Below, piece after piece: positions 1-10,308 of a DNA stretch of 64,000 nt. Source of the stretch: Doryteuthis pealeii. Lineage: Eukaryota; Mollusca; Cephalopoda; Myopsida; Loliginidae. A model generated the notes under the pieces. That model was not told where the DNA came from. It made no database searches and saw nothing but the letters and a program-made list of their open reading frames with translations. The translations under genes were made by a program, and so were the position numbers. Numbering within the stretch: position 1 is the first letter of the stretch; every line of letters starts with the position of its first letter. The stretch lies in NCBI GenBank assembly GCA_023376005.1, contig CM042139.1, forward strand, positions 138,077,280 to 138,141,279, written 5' to 3'.

Positions 1-157
1 TATAATAAACAAGAAGAAACGAACATGTTACCTATTCTTCGTGTGATCAATTGATACCCCATTTCCACTTTCTAGGTATTCGTCGGTATTGTTCCGAGTG
101 CTTTTATTAATATCATATTTATATTCCAAAACTTTTTTCAAAACCTCTGGTAAACAA

Positions 158-365
158 ATGTTGTTGAATATGAAGGTAACAGTTATACCACCCATAAACG
201 TAGCACTAAGAACAATCCAAAAGTTAAAAGGAAAAATTAATCGAAGAACTAGAAATACTTGGAAGAACTAAGACTGCTCAGAAGACAGTACTACTTAGAT
301 CGACAACGATATTTCAAAGAGAAATGAGAAGACTTGCAGTCACTTAGAGTACAATGAGAACTAAG
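158..365 (+). pseudogene. LINE 3' end, C-terminal fragment (R4/Dong-like)
   Basis: The translation includes MKVTVIPPINVALRTIQKL, and the DNA further on (AGAAGACTTGCAGTCACTTA) parallels the last stretch of the longer LINE relic at 22603-23791. These are the last ~70 codons of ORF2, after the endonuclease-like RPD motif. The frame is interrupted by stops and the normal (AAT)n tail is missing, because the LTR element at about 376 starts immediately afterwards. Seen: shared motifs and colinear order. Inferred: LINE origin. Confident that it is a relic of the same family as 22603 and 39909. Confidence 0.6.
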
Positions 366-375
366 AGTTATTACT

Positions 376-621
376 TGTGGTAAAAAAAACCCTCAAAGAT
401 AATTTTTATAGGTGACACACCATATAAGACCAATGGAATGCGCCAACAGATTACTATAAATAAACAGGGATAATTGTGGCTTAGGAAGCAAGCCAATAAC
501 TCTGTTCGTCGGACGTAATTTCCACATCTCTCTATTGTATAGTCTACTTTCTGTTAATACCTTTTCTACTTTTCGTTACCCGTTGTTTTGTTCTTATTTG
601 ACCCCTTAAAACCTCACAACA
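376..621 (+). mobile_element. 5' LTR
   Basis: Positions 430-621 repeat almost exactly at 2621-2824 and end in CA just before the primer-binding-like site. The upstream part (376-429) has no partner because the 3' LTR lacks it, so the left border at TGTGG is a guess from the usual TG...CA ends. Only three substitutions and one 12-bp indel separate the two copies over about 190 bp. Confidence 0.7.
455..464 (+). promoter_or_regulatory. TATA box of the LTR
   Basis: TATAAATAAA inside the LTR, about 165 bp before its 3' end, is identical in the 3' copy near 2646. It is the obvious candidate core promoter of the element. There is no evidence that it is active now. Confidence 0.4.
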
Positions 622-623
622 AA

Positions 624-641
624 CTGGCGACGAAGGATTCG
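624..641 (+). other. Primer-binding-like site
   Basis: CTGGCGACGAAGGATTCG follows the 5' LTR end after two or three bases. It contains TGG, the complement of a tRNA CCA end, in the expected place for minus-strand priming. I cannot name the tRNA. Confidence 0.5.
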
Positions 642-1091
642 AAGTAACTTACGCAGGTTTATCGTTTACAACAACAACACCAGCGAAGCAGGATTCAAAA
701 AACTTCACACACAATTATCGTTTTGTAACGACACTAAACTTGGAAGAGACGATTAAGGATCTCCCAAAAGACTTAAAAAGAACGTCGTGAAGTAATTGAA
801 CCTAAAAGAAAAAAAAAAGTGAACCAAGCTACACTGAAATTCGAAACCGCAACATCGAATTACGAAAAATCGTAGCAGCTCTGCAAAAGAGAACATTTTA
901 TAAGAACTCGTCAGTCCAAATAAACAAAAAGCCGTTTTTGTTCAAGGACCTATTAGCAGAGAAATTAACACTTGCTGAAAAAAAAAAAAAGTAAGTTGTA
1001 CAAAAAAAAAATTTTTTCTGGATTCATACCAGATTTTTTTTTATTTGGTTTCTCTCTCAAACTTTTTTGGTTCGTTTCACATATTACTAAA

Positions 1092-2650
1092 ATGGAGGAT
1101 TTTAAGGCACAAATGCTAGAAATAATTAAATACCAGCAACAGCAGCAAATTGACCTACAGAAAACAGTTGAAATTGACAGAATCTGAAAAACAGCAAAAT
1201 GATTTGCAACAGCAGCAAATTGATCTACAAAAAATTTCGGGAAGGCAATTGCAAAGAACAAAAAGTTGATTACTAATGAAAGCCATAAACAAGGGCCAAA
1301 ACGCAGACAACGAGAACGCGTTTACACAGAATGCTATCTGGACAGCAATAGAAACTTTTACTTACGCACAGATGAATATATACGTTTTGAATCGTATTAC
1401 AGACGATACCAGGACTTATATAATACAGATTGTTCTACTTGGACGGACTCGAAAAAGGTCCGCCTTCTATTACGCAAACTGGGTACGACTGAGCACACCA
1501 GATTTGTTGACTATATTTTGCCTCGAAAGACCAGCGAATTATCGTTTTCAGAAGCTATCAAACTCTTAACAGAATTGTTTAGCCCTAAGACTACATTATT
1601 CCATAAATAAGTGGAAGTGCATGAACTTAATTCGAAAGGAAAGCGAAGATTATTTAACCTTTGCGTCAACAGTTAATAAACATTGTGACGATTTTAAGCT
1701 GTCTGAATTAAGCTCAGACAATTTTAAATGTCTAATTTATTGCCAGGGTTTAGTATCAGCGAAAGACGCTGAAATTAGGCGAAGGGTATTAAATAAGCTG
1801 GAAAACGAGCCAACCTTGACCCTGCAACAATTGGCAGAAGACTCGCAAAGATTTGTCAGTTTTAAACAAGACTCTAAAAATATTGAACAGTCAGCTATAG
1901 GGCACATTAGAAAATTGCGGGATAGAAACAAATTCAGACCTCCCCCAAAAAAAACAAGTTACTCCTTCTTCACCTAAGAAGAGACACGACGATTTGCCCC
2001 CTAATCCTTGCTCTGGATGTGGATCCCTTCATTGGTACAGGGACTGCATGTACCGGAACAAGAAATGCCTAAATTGTGACCGTGTCGGGCACAAGGCCTC
2101 TCACTGCAGGAAAAAGAAATCTGGAATAAGCAGCATAAAAACGACAAAGTCAGTCGAGCAAGAAGGCCATAACATAAGAAAATATGTACTGGTACAAATT
2201 TTAGGCAGAAACATAAAACTCCAATTAGATTCTGGGTCAGACTTAACGATTATCAACGCTTACACTTGGAAAAAGCTTGGTAAACCGACGATGTTAAGAA
2301 CCAAAAAAATAGCCAGATCTGTCACGGGGGAAAAATCGAATTCGAAGGTGAAATTATCACCAATGTAACTTTAAACAGGCAAACCCAAAAATTAAGAATG
2401 TTTGTTCTAAAAAATACAAACAATTTATTCGGCACAGACGCTATGCAAAAATTTGAATTGTGGAATTCACCTATTAACACTTTTTGCCAGGAAATAAAAA
2501 AATTCAACGGCCGTTTTTTCTGACGTTTTTTCTGATGGTCTTGGTCGTTGTACTAAAATGACTGCTAAACTCGCATTACAGGATAATATCCAGCCAGTAT
2601 TTAAGAAGAAAAGAAATGTGCCAATGGAATGCGCCAACAGATTACTATAA
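1092..2650 (+). pseudogene. gag-pol: gag-pol relic of the Gypsy element (capsid, zinc knuckles, protease, RT start)
   Basis: Pieces in order: a Q-rich N terminus from 1092 (MEDFKAQMLEIIKYQQQQQ); a capsid part read in two frames at 1276-1370 (NAFTQNAIWTAIETFTY) and about 1370-1610 (FESYYRRYQDLYNTD); capsid continuation 1621-1977; two zinc knuckles at 2003-2105 (CSGCGSLHWYRDC, then CLNCDRVGHKASHC); retropepsin DSGS near 2228; protease C-terminal part in another frame 2332-2520; and the RT approach at 2522-2620 (SDGLGRCTKMTAKLALQDN). At least five frame changes plus stops make it non-functional. The RT catalytic region, RNase H and integrase are absent. The frame ends in LTR sequence at 2650. 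A normal K02A2.6-like polyprotein would be over 1000 residues. Confidence 0.8.
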
Positions 2651-2824
2651 ATAAACAGGGATAATTGTGGCTTAGGAGGCAAGCCAATGCGAGTGCCAAT
2701 AACTCTGTTCGTCGGACGTAATTTCCACATCTCTCTATTGTATTGTCTACTTTCTGTTAATACATTTTCTACTTTTCGTTACCCGTTGTTTTGTTCTTAT
2801 TTGACCCCTTAAAACCTCACAACA
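2621..2824 (+). mobile_element. 3' LTR, left-truncated
   Basis: Repeats 430-621. It begins exactly where the RT reading frame stops making sense, at a CCAATGG shared with the 5' LTR. It carries a 12-bp insertion between two GCCAA copies that the 5' LTR lacks. Downstream it abuts an (AAC/AAT/AAG)n tract. Confidence 0.8.
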
Positions 2825-2875
2825 ACAACAATAATAATAATAATAATAAGAAGAAGAAGAAGAAGAAGATGAAGA
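2822..2875. repeat. (AAC)n(AAT)n(AAG)n compound microsatellite
   Basis: A trinucleotide tract directly after the LTR. Part of it may be target sequence. Confidence 0.9.
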
Positions 2876-3862
2876 ATATGGAATGAACGAATTGCAATTA
2901 TAGTTGCAGAACTAGTATGGATATTAGTAGTATTAGAAGGTTTATTAATTGTAGTTTTTTTTAAAGTAGTAGTGGTAGTATTAATAAAAGTTGTTGAAGG
3001 AAATGATTAAGATGAAAAAAGAAGACAAATAATATACTACCACAAGATAGTTGTAGTAGGAGTAGGGATAATGTTAGCATTAGCTCGAGCAGTCGTACGC
3101 ATTTACCCCCCACCTGTTACAAGTACGATGGGGCACAAGTTCAAAATGTAAGCGGCATTTTAACTGAATGGAGTTCAGATTTCATTTTCCTAGACTGGTT
3201 CCCATATCAAAGTTAAAGGACCCAGTCCGCCCTAGTATTTACCCCTATCCAGTTTTTAGAATAATTGGATTCACTCCTTTCCTTAGATTCTTTGAAATGC
3301 GGTATGTGAAACGCAATCAGCCTTGTCAATTTAGCTCTTTGGCTGTAGTTGTTACAGTCGTCGCTGTCGTAGTCGTAGCTGAATTAGTATTAACAGTAGT
3401 AGTATTTGTACCAATGATGTCCAAACTATTATTGCAAAGGAAAAAAAACACGAAAAAGACAAATGACATTTAAGACAAGAAATAAGAACATATTTGCAAA
3501 TAATAATTAATGTTAAATTAAAATCCGCCAAGACAAATCTTTAAAAAACATCAGTACTTGATGACTGTCTCGTCAAATAAAAAGAAATGCGACTAAATAT
3601 TTATTCTGGAATTGAGCACATCACAAACAATTACCTCTTATTGTTTTAAATAATTATCTATAACATATGCAATTCAATTTCTTTTTTAAAGATTTTCTTC
3701 CTCTGAGTGTTTATACCTAAAAGGGAAAAACATGTCTAAAAGAAAAGATGGATAAACAAGCAAATATGTTCGTATGTGCATCATCAATTTGTAACTTTAT
3801 TATACATAATGCGTTTATGTTACCAAAGATATTACGATATATACTTCAGTGACATTAGAGCG
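2876..3862. other. No gene seen
   Basis: AT-rich unique-looking sequence with short GTA-rich runs. The 101-codon open frame at 3168-3473 has a valine-rich low-complexity stretch from GTA/GTC repeats and no recognisable domain, so I do not call it a gene. Confidence 0.5.
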
Positions 3863-3968
3863 TACCATCGTGATGTGATGGTCAAGTAGCAGATATCGCA
3901 GGCCCCTTACTATTTAATAGCGTGTTTGATGCTTATTGAATGCCCCATACTTGCAAACTTGTGTAACA
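3863..3968 (+). mobile_element. tRNA-derived SINE-A copy (diverged)
   Basis: Shows the SINE-A order: an ACCATsGTG start, a TTACTATTTAATAGCGTGTTTGAT box-B region (in pieces), then a GCCCCATACTTGC body. Matches the copies near 43603 and 62188. The tail is lost. Confidence 0.65.
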
Positions 3969-4544
3969 CTCTAAACATGGTGAACTGTGACATAATAATC
4001 TTTTCTGTCTGTGTTTTTTCATCTTACTTCCAGACTTTCTTTCTTGTTTCTAGGAGTCCTCTTCTATAGCTTGTTTGAAAATTAACTGGTAAACAATTTA
4101 AATTCAGTTTCTCATCACGTTTCAAATAAGTCAGTTTTTGATCCCTTCCTAGTCCGTCAAAACTTCCCTATCAGCGCTTATGCTGACAGACAGTACACGA
4201 GTCAGATTTATATATTTAATTTAGATATAAAACTAGTATATTAGTTTTAACAGGCACAACTTCTTTTAGCAATAAATATCTCCAGACAATTTACATAGAA
4301 CAACACAACTCTCAGAACACAACAAAGGGAATGATATGGTTACATTTTGTGGGTACATTTGACAACTCAAATATTACCATATATAATCTCAGGATGTATT
4401 TATTTCCTGTATGCTTCATCATCTACGGCCCTTAAGAATATGTAAATATAATTTTTTCAACATCTTCTTTCCTTTACATTCGTTTAATTTATAGGCCATT
4501 CAATTGTTATTTATCTAAATAAGAAGCATATGTTGAACTCACAC

Positions 4545-4548
<4 letters not shown>
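3969..4548. other. No gene seen
   Basis: AT-rich sequence without long open frames or a repeat that I can match elsewhere in the window. Confidence 0.4.
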
Positions 4549-4585
<37 letters not shown>

Positions 4586-4608
4586 ATGTGTGTGTGTGTC
4601 TGTCTGTG
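4549..4608. repeat. (TA)n(GT)n microsatellite
   Basis: A TA tract of about 33 bp followed by GT/GTCT repeats. Confidence 0.95.
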
Positions 4609-5080
4609 TTTCTAGAGGTATTCCACATCCGGCGTCGGTCTGACGAGTTTGACCTCTCACAGATCTACACAATATCCCTCTACGGCTTGTTGGATCTCAC
4701 CACCTTTGCCGCACAAACTCCCCTCCATTCATCCACGTCACAGCAATAGTTAACACCAAATGGAGAAGGGTGTGACAGCGCGTGTTCCATGCTATAAACG
4801 GTTGAACGCTCGCCAATCCATATCTGTGTCTCCTTGGGAGTCGGCTGTTTCTGTTGGCAATGGTCTCAGCGTCGATGGGTAACCTGAGGCAAGTCCCTCG
4901 CTAGTTAATGTTGTGCCCACTTGCAATCCATCCGTCTCTGAGTGTGATCAGAGAAGTCCCGTCTCATAAGCTCGACAACTGAAAGATCCTCCTCTGAAGG
5001 ACCGAAGAACAGTCGCAGACAATGAGGTACACGGATGTGGCTTGGGGCCTCACCTTAACACACTAATTCCCAAGAAACTT
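4609..5080. other. GC-richer unassigned segment
   Basis: About 470 bp visibly richer in G+C than its surroundings and lying between two TA-rich microsatellites. No long frame, no second copy seen here and no clear termini. It could be an LTR or the body of an unknown element. Confidence 0.3.
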
Positions 5081-5166
5081 CACGCATGAATACAATTAAA
5101 CATGTACAGACGCCTTAACACACATCGGATGAATACCGTTACACACGCGCACACGAGCGCACGTCC

Positions 5167-5188
5167 GCACACACACACACACACACAC

Positions 5189-5246
<58 letters not shown>
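5167..5246. repeat. (CA)n(TA)n microsatellite
   Basis: A CA tract at 5167-5190 then TA to 5246, forming the left border of the foldback element that follows. Confidence 0.95.
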
Positions 5247-5248
<2 letters not shown>

Positions 5249-5280
5249 GAGTAAAATGAGTAAATCAATCCGACAATACG

Positions 5281-5490
5281 TGGAGAAAAGTAGACAAACA
5301 CGTATTGTTACACTGGATGGAAGTTTATTACTGGTAGTAATGACGACGCTATAACGTTTTGGTCGTTCGCACCTTCTTCTCGGCTTGTGTCCTGAAGAAA
5401 ATTTGAAAGACCGAAACGTTATATCGTCGACATTACCACCAGTAATAAACATCTATCCAGTGTAACATGACGTGTTTGTCTACTTTATTC
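5281..5490. mobile_element. TA-bounded foldback element 1
   Basis: Arms 5290-5364 and 5409-5483 are near-perfect inverted repeats (GTAGACAAACACG ... CGTGTTTGTCTAC), with a loop of about 44 bp. Each arm holds an ACGTT motif next to CCGAAACG or its complement, preceded by CTGAAGA on the right arm. This recalls the degenerate hammerhead-like cores seen elsewhere in the window. Dinucleotide tracts lie on both sides. No coding capacity. Confidence 0.75.
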
Positions 5491-5492
5491 CA

Positions 5493-5507
5493 TATATACA
5501 CGCACAG

Positions 5508-5589
<82 letters not shown>

Positions 5590-5651
5590 TTTTCTCCACA
5601 CACGCACATACATACACACACACAAACACACACATATATATATATATATAT
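5493..5651. repeat. Compound (CA)n(TA)n(CA)n(TA)n
   Basis: Alternating CA and TA blocks separating foldbacks 1 and 2. Confidence 0.95.
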
Positions 5652-6006
5652 TGGTTTGGAGGTTGGTTTTGAAGGCTATCAGAATGCAAGTGTAAAGAAA
5701 AAATAAGGTAACACTGGTGTTGTTTGTTAACCTTTGATTTATTCTTAATATTTTGAGATAAAATCTCTTCAGAAGAAGAACACTTGCTATGGCATTTTTT
5801 AGTTAAAAAATTTGTAGGTAATTTGTTACCTAAAAAATTATTCGCAAGACGACAACTACTTCAGTTCCGGTGTTCTTGTGAAGAGATTTTATCTCGAAAT
5901 ATTAAGAATAAATCACAGGTTAATAAACAACAGCATTGTTACCTTATTTTTTTCTTTACACTTGCATTGTGATAGTGTTCAAAACCAACCTCCAAACCAA
6001 TATATA
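5647..6006. mobile_element. TA-bounded foldback element 2
   Basis: Arms 5647-5781 and about 5871-6006 are ~135-bp inverted repeats with few mismatches, for example TATTGGTTTGGAGGTTGG against its complement at 5986-6003. The centre is about 90 bp and itself AT-palindromic. TA tracts flank it. As RNA it would form a very long hairpin. No coding capacity. Confidence 0.8.
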
Positions 6007-6035
6007 CACAATGCTTCAAACAAATTATAAAACCG

Positions 6036-6036
<1 letters not shown>

Positions 6037-6090
<54 letters not shown>
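6037..6090. repeat. (TA)n microsatellite
   Basis: An imperfect TA tract shortly right of foldback 2. Confidence 0.95.
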
Positions 6091-6091
<1 letters not shown>

Positions 6092-7468
6092 ATGAAAATG
6101 TCATGATCTATATATTTTCCTAATGTTAATAGCAAAAAGAAAGTGTTGAAAAAATATAATGAACTTACAATCAGAGGCGGTAGAAAATTAATCTTTGGTG
6201 GCATAAATCTAATGCTCTTTTTACCTAGAATTTTACATTTATACTTATTATGTATGATTTTATTAATGATAATCTACTTTATCCTTCTGATTTGCTGGTT
6301 CCCATTATGTATTCATATCTATACTTGGTCTACTTAAAAGATCCCTATAGCCTAACATATGCACTGGTACTTTAAGACAGCTACTTCTCCAATGTTCTAC
6401 CCTATTATCTTTACTTCATTCCACAAGTGTATATAGTTTCCCTTTTCATGCCTTATATATTCAGCCATACCAACTTTTCTGTTTCCCTTCATACCACAAG
6501 TTTTTGATGTTTATTTTAACTAATTTTCAATGGATTGTATGTCTCTACTTTGTATATTTTTCCACAGCTGCATGAAATGGAATATACACAGTTCTTGGTC
6601 ATGTATTCAGTTAGGGGCTGACACGGAGGAGATGTTTGCCATGAGATGAGTCACTCCTGAATGTTGACCTGATATCATATAAACTACATATCTTTTGAAT
6701 CTTTTCGGCTAAGACTAACCTAGGGCAGACAAACTGTTAATTTGTTCAGGAATTGTCTTCTGCCTCGCGATCCAGATTTCTTGTAGCTGATGTTATGATT
6801 TCTGGGTAATTGTTTTGATGGAGGGTATCCTCTAAGCTGTTCATTTATTCTCATATATACATCGTAAACACTGATGGCTTTTGCCAGGTGTAGTAGGCAA
6901 CGAGAGCTTCCTTTATTTACATTGTATGGATGGTAAAATTAAAGTTGAGATACTGTTCGGTGACTTGACTTTCGATACACGAATGAACTGCATGCCTATA
7001 ATTTAGATTAATCTATTAATACCAATAAATGAGCTGATATCTTCAAAAATAAGCTTGAAAAAACAACATTTGAAACATTTACTCAATACATGGAAAAATG
7101 GTATTGATAGTTAAACGACTGATGTTTTGGAGCGCGTGCTACTATCCCTTACCAATGAACTCATCAAGCAATAAGGTGTTGATTTTAGCTACGGTGATTA
7201 TCGGGGTTCAAATAAATTTGTTCAGGAAACGTTTAGATGTTTTTTGAAAAGTGCCCAGGTTCATTTATAAACGTATTGTAAGAAGCTTTCTGGAATTTCG
7301 TTCAGTCTATTGTTGAGGAGAAGAACTCGTTTATGGGTATGATTAATCCAAATTAAATATTTCGCTCATACTCTCTGTATAGTTGTGCACTGTATTTTGG
7401 AAATAGTTATCTGATTGAGGTAATCCCTCTTCCGCGATGTCAAGGGAGTGGTTTGTTTATAATTGTTG

Positions 7469-7474
<6 letters not shown>
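6091..7474. other. No gene seen
   Basis: 1.4 kb of AT-rich sequence. The 64-codon frame at 6143-6337 is hydrophobic but has no homologue or splice context that I recognise. Confidence 0.4.
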
Positions 7475-7511
<37 letters not shown>

Positions 7512-7517
7512 TATATA
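7475..7517. repeat. (TA)n microsatellite
   Basis: TA tract. It is followed by TAGCGTGGTC, which matches the first bases of the solo LTR at 16811, but nothing further matches. Confidence 0.9.
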
Positions 7518-8027
7518 GCGTGGTCGATTATTAAAATCCAGAAAGTGTAAAAAAATATTCACATTTGAATAATTCGGGATTCACAGCTCAAAAAACATGT
7601 AAAAGTGCTCAATGAAAAGAGAAGATATACAATTAAAAATCGAATGGCCGAAAACCAGACGGACACAAGTTTCACGCAAATAACGAATCTTCAGCGTCTG
7701 AAGATTCTTTATAAACCGAACTGTCATTATTCTGTTCCAGTCGCCCCCCCCCAAAAAAAAAAAAAGCAACCCAAAGCAAAAATTGACTGAATGACAGCTT
7801 GTAACACGGAAAAATAATCAAGGCACCTCTGTATTTCTAATTTCTGAGACAAATTGAAACTCTTGTTTTTGTGCCATTCCGCAATATTATTAACAAGGAA
7901 ATGAATAAGACGTAATGTCTGAAAGATCTTATCATAAATAAGACACTAAATAATTAGAAAAATTGAGTAATAATTATAGAAGTTTTTTTGTAGAATACGT
8001 CATCCGCTGAATATAATCAATATTCCA

Positions 8028-8550
8028 ACCGCTTGTGGTATAATGGTTATCGTAATAGGAATTACACACGGTGAACTGAGTTCAAATCCTAGAGGAGGCT
8101 GTTTGCATTTTACACAGGAAGTGCATATTGTAGTAGTTAGAGTCGTAGGAAATGGAATCGTTGACCCGAGTTCAAGTCCTGGATGAAGCTGCCGTTCACA
8201 TGGCGTTAATACCCTTGGGAAATGTATGAATCCAACTACCCTCCCTCCAGATAAGGATAAATAGTAGGACAGACTTGGCTCTTTAACTTTGGTTAGGCAA
8301 AGAGTCTAGGAGAAGAAAACTCTGAATTCAAACCTGTTGAACTCCGTTAAACGAATACATAGCGTTAATACCCTTGATAAAGCTAAGCATCCAACTATTC
8401 TACCTCCATTTATATGCAAATATCAGGGGATTCTGGTCTCTTTAACTTTGTTATGGCAAAAGCTCTAGAAGAAGGAAGACTCTGAATTTAAAACCCCGCT
8501 CAATACTGAACTTGTATCACATACCGCTCGTACAGAAAGGGGTAAATAGA
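8028..8550 (+). mobile_element. SINE-C cluster (three partial copies)
   Basis: A first head (box-B-like GAGTTCAAATCC near 8080) is cut short, then a second copy with CGAGTTCAAGTCC near 8169 runs through the body CCTTGGGAAATGTATGAATC. A third bodily copy from about 8346 ends in the family tail (TTGTATCACATACCGCTCGT). The order implies insertions of SINE-C into or beside SINE-C. Derived from a tRNA-like pol III unit. Confidence 0.7.
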
Positions 8551-8737
8551 TATTGTAAACTTGTAATAAATATGAATAACTCTAACCTACACATAAACCG
8601 CTGAGGTTCCGAACATATATTTTCAAAGATTTTTGTAAACAACATTTTCGTAAATAATTCTCCTTCGTGTAAATTTTATCGTTAAATGTTTGTGGTCATT
8701 TTGTCGTAGAAAATACACAGATATTAAATAAAAGACG

Positions 8738-8915
8738 AGGCAGTTTGCATTTAAATTACTCTAATACTCTTAGGGTAAATAACAGAACCGACTAAGCTCT
8801 TTAATCTTTGTATGGCAACCGGTCAAGCAGTAGGTAAACTCTGAAATCAAACCTATAAACGCTTAAGAATTGACGTCGTGTCACATCCTGTTTTTTGGAG
8901 GGGTTGGTAAATACA
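8738..8915 (+). mobile_element. SINE-C copy, 5' truncated
   Basis: Body motifs GTTTGCATTT and GGCAACCGGTC and the tail GTGTCACATCCTG...GGTTGGTAAATAC match SINE-C. The tRNA-like head is absent, which is typical of incomplete reverse transcription. Confidence 0.7.
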
Positions 8916-9534
8916 TACTCAATATTCCGAATCACAAATATCACTCGTTATCTCAGATACAAAATAAGTGAAGAAAAACGTAAATCTTCTTTTCCTTGAG
9001 ATGCAACACTGTTCATCATTGTTTTGACAAGTAAAGCACAAGGGTTTCATTATATTCACCACTCGTAAGTCATCGGACTGACATTTTGTCGTGTCAAGAG
9101 ACTTTTCGTCGGTCATTACACCCTTATACCAATTAGTTAATAACACATTAGGGTTCGACAAAACACGCCCATACTTCAATGTCAGATATCGACTCAGACT
9201 GCTGGCGACACCTCGCGGTGTATCAGAGAACTATTTTCCCACCCAAATTGGTCACTGATTTTTCATTACGATACCGAAAGTGATTAGAAGCAAACAATTT
9301 GTCCGCATCGTTTTCCTTCATATAAACATTTGTGATTCCTTGCAGAGGTTGAGACGATTTAATGCCAGACTCTTGTCGCTGTCATTCAACACCTATTATC
9401 CTTCGATTTTTATTCTCACTGGGGAAGTGTTTGTAGTATGTGTACTTTAAAATAAACGTATATATCAGGAATCTGAATTTCAGGGACACAAAAGTGTAAT
9501 TACGTCCTGTTTCCCATATCTGTCTCTGTATCTC
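8916..9534. other. No gene seen
   Basis: An 86-codon minus-strand frame (8919-9179) contains several Cys and Lys residues but no zinc-finger spacing and no second copy. I leave it uncalled. Confidence 0.35.
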
Positions 9535-9614
9535 CACCTCTCTCTCTCGCTCTTTCCCCCTTCACACTCTCTGTCCCTCCTGCAGTCTCTCTCTATCTCT
9601 CTCTTTCTCTTGCA

Positions 9615-9678
<64 letters not shown>
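9535..9678. repeat. CT-rich run followed by (TA)31
   Basis: A pyrimidine-rich imperfect CT tract to about 9613, then a pure TA tract 9616-9678. Confidence 0.95.
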
Positions 9679-9681
<3 letters not shown>

Positions 9682-9790
9682 ACGGAGAACGAAAAAGAGC
9701 AAGACTTTGTCTTGCCTGCCGGGATCGAACAAGCGTCCGCCCGCATGCAAAAACAAATCCAATCTAGGTACTGGACGGACGCGAGGTTCG
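9679..9790 (-). mobile_element. Possible SINE head on the minus strand
   Basis: The complement of 9720-9730 reads GTTCGATCCCG, a close box B. The block is G+C-richer than its surroundings and lies against a TA tract. No second copy was found, so this is tentative. Confidence 0.3.
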
Positions 9791-9968
9791 ACATGTGCCC
9801 GGATGTTTGGTTTTTGAGTGTACTTAAAATAACCAAAGCGAGTGAGGAAAACGGTGTTCTGTTAGAAGAGAAGATTGAAAGCTGAGGACTGAGATTATTT
9901 GAAGTTTCCTTACAGTTGGGAGAGAATTAGAGTAGTATTATTTTTAAATCATTTTGGCTCCCCTTTCG

Positions 9969-9969
<1 letters not shown>

Positions 9970-10024
<55 letters not shown>
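9970..10024. repeat. (TA)n microsatellite
   Basis: Pure TA tract of about 55 bp. Confidence 0.95.
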
Positions 10025-10026
<2 letters not shown>

Positions 10027-10102
10027 TCCAATAGAAAGAGATAGATACTTTTTTGTTTTCGACACAAATTGCGTGTGTGTATGTGAGTATATATATATAT
10101 AT

Positions 10103-10308
10103 AACAAAACTTCAGAAATATTTTGTTTTATAAACACAGAAGGGTTCAATCTGACTCATATTAGCGTGGAAGCTGTATTTGAATGATATACACCAGAATA
10201 TATATATTCACATTCTGCTGTATATCATTCAAATATACCTTCTACGCTAATATGAGTCAGATTGAACCTTTCTGAGGTTATGAAACAAAATATTCTTAAA
10301 GTTTTGTT
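10103..10308. mobile_element. TA-adjacent foldback element 3
   Basis: Arms 10103-10195 and 10212-10308 are inverted repeats, for example GGTTCAATCTGACTCATATT and its complement. They meet around a central ATATATAT. The left border is a short TA tract. No coding capacity. Confidence 0.8.

Larger units (their letters stand above)
376..2824 (+). mobile_element. Gypsy-type LTR retrotransposon, internally deleted
   Basis: Two direct repeats (430-621 and 2621-2824) flank a primer-binding-like site, a gag frame, two zinc knuckles, a DSGS protease motif and the first residues of reverse transcriptase. RT, RNase H and integrase are missing: the RT start runs directly into the 3' LTR at 2621. The gag-protease style (long Q-rich N terminus, double knuckle, DSGSD) fits the K02A2.6/Mag-like part of Gypsy/Metaviridae. 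The left limit (TGTGG at 376) is tentative and no target-site duplication was found. Non-autonomous and non-coding today. Confidence 0.8.

Noticed and set aside
3168..3473. 101-codon frame
   Set aside because: Valine-rich low-complexity middle from GTA/GTC repeats; no domain or splice context.
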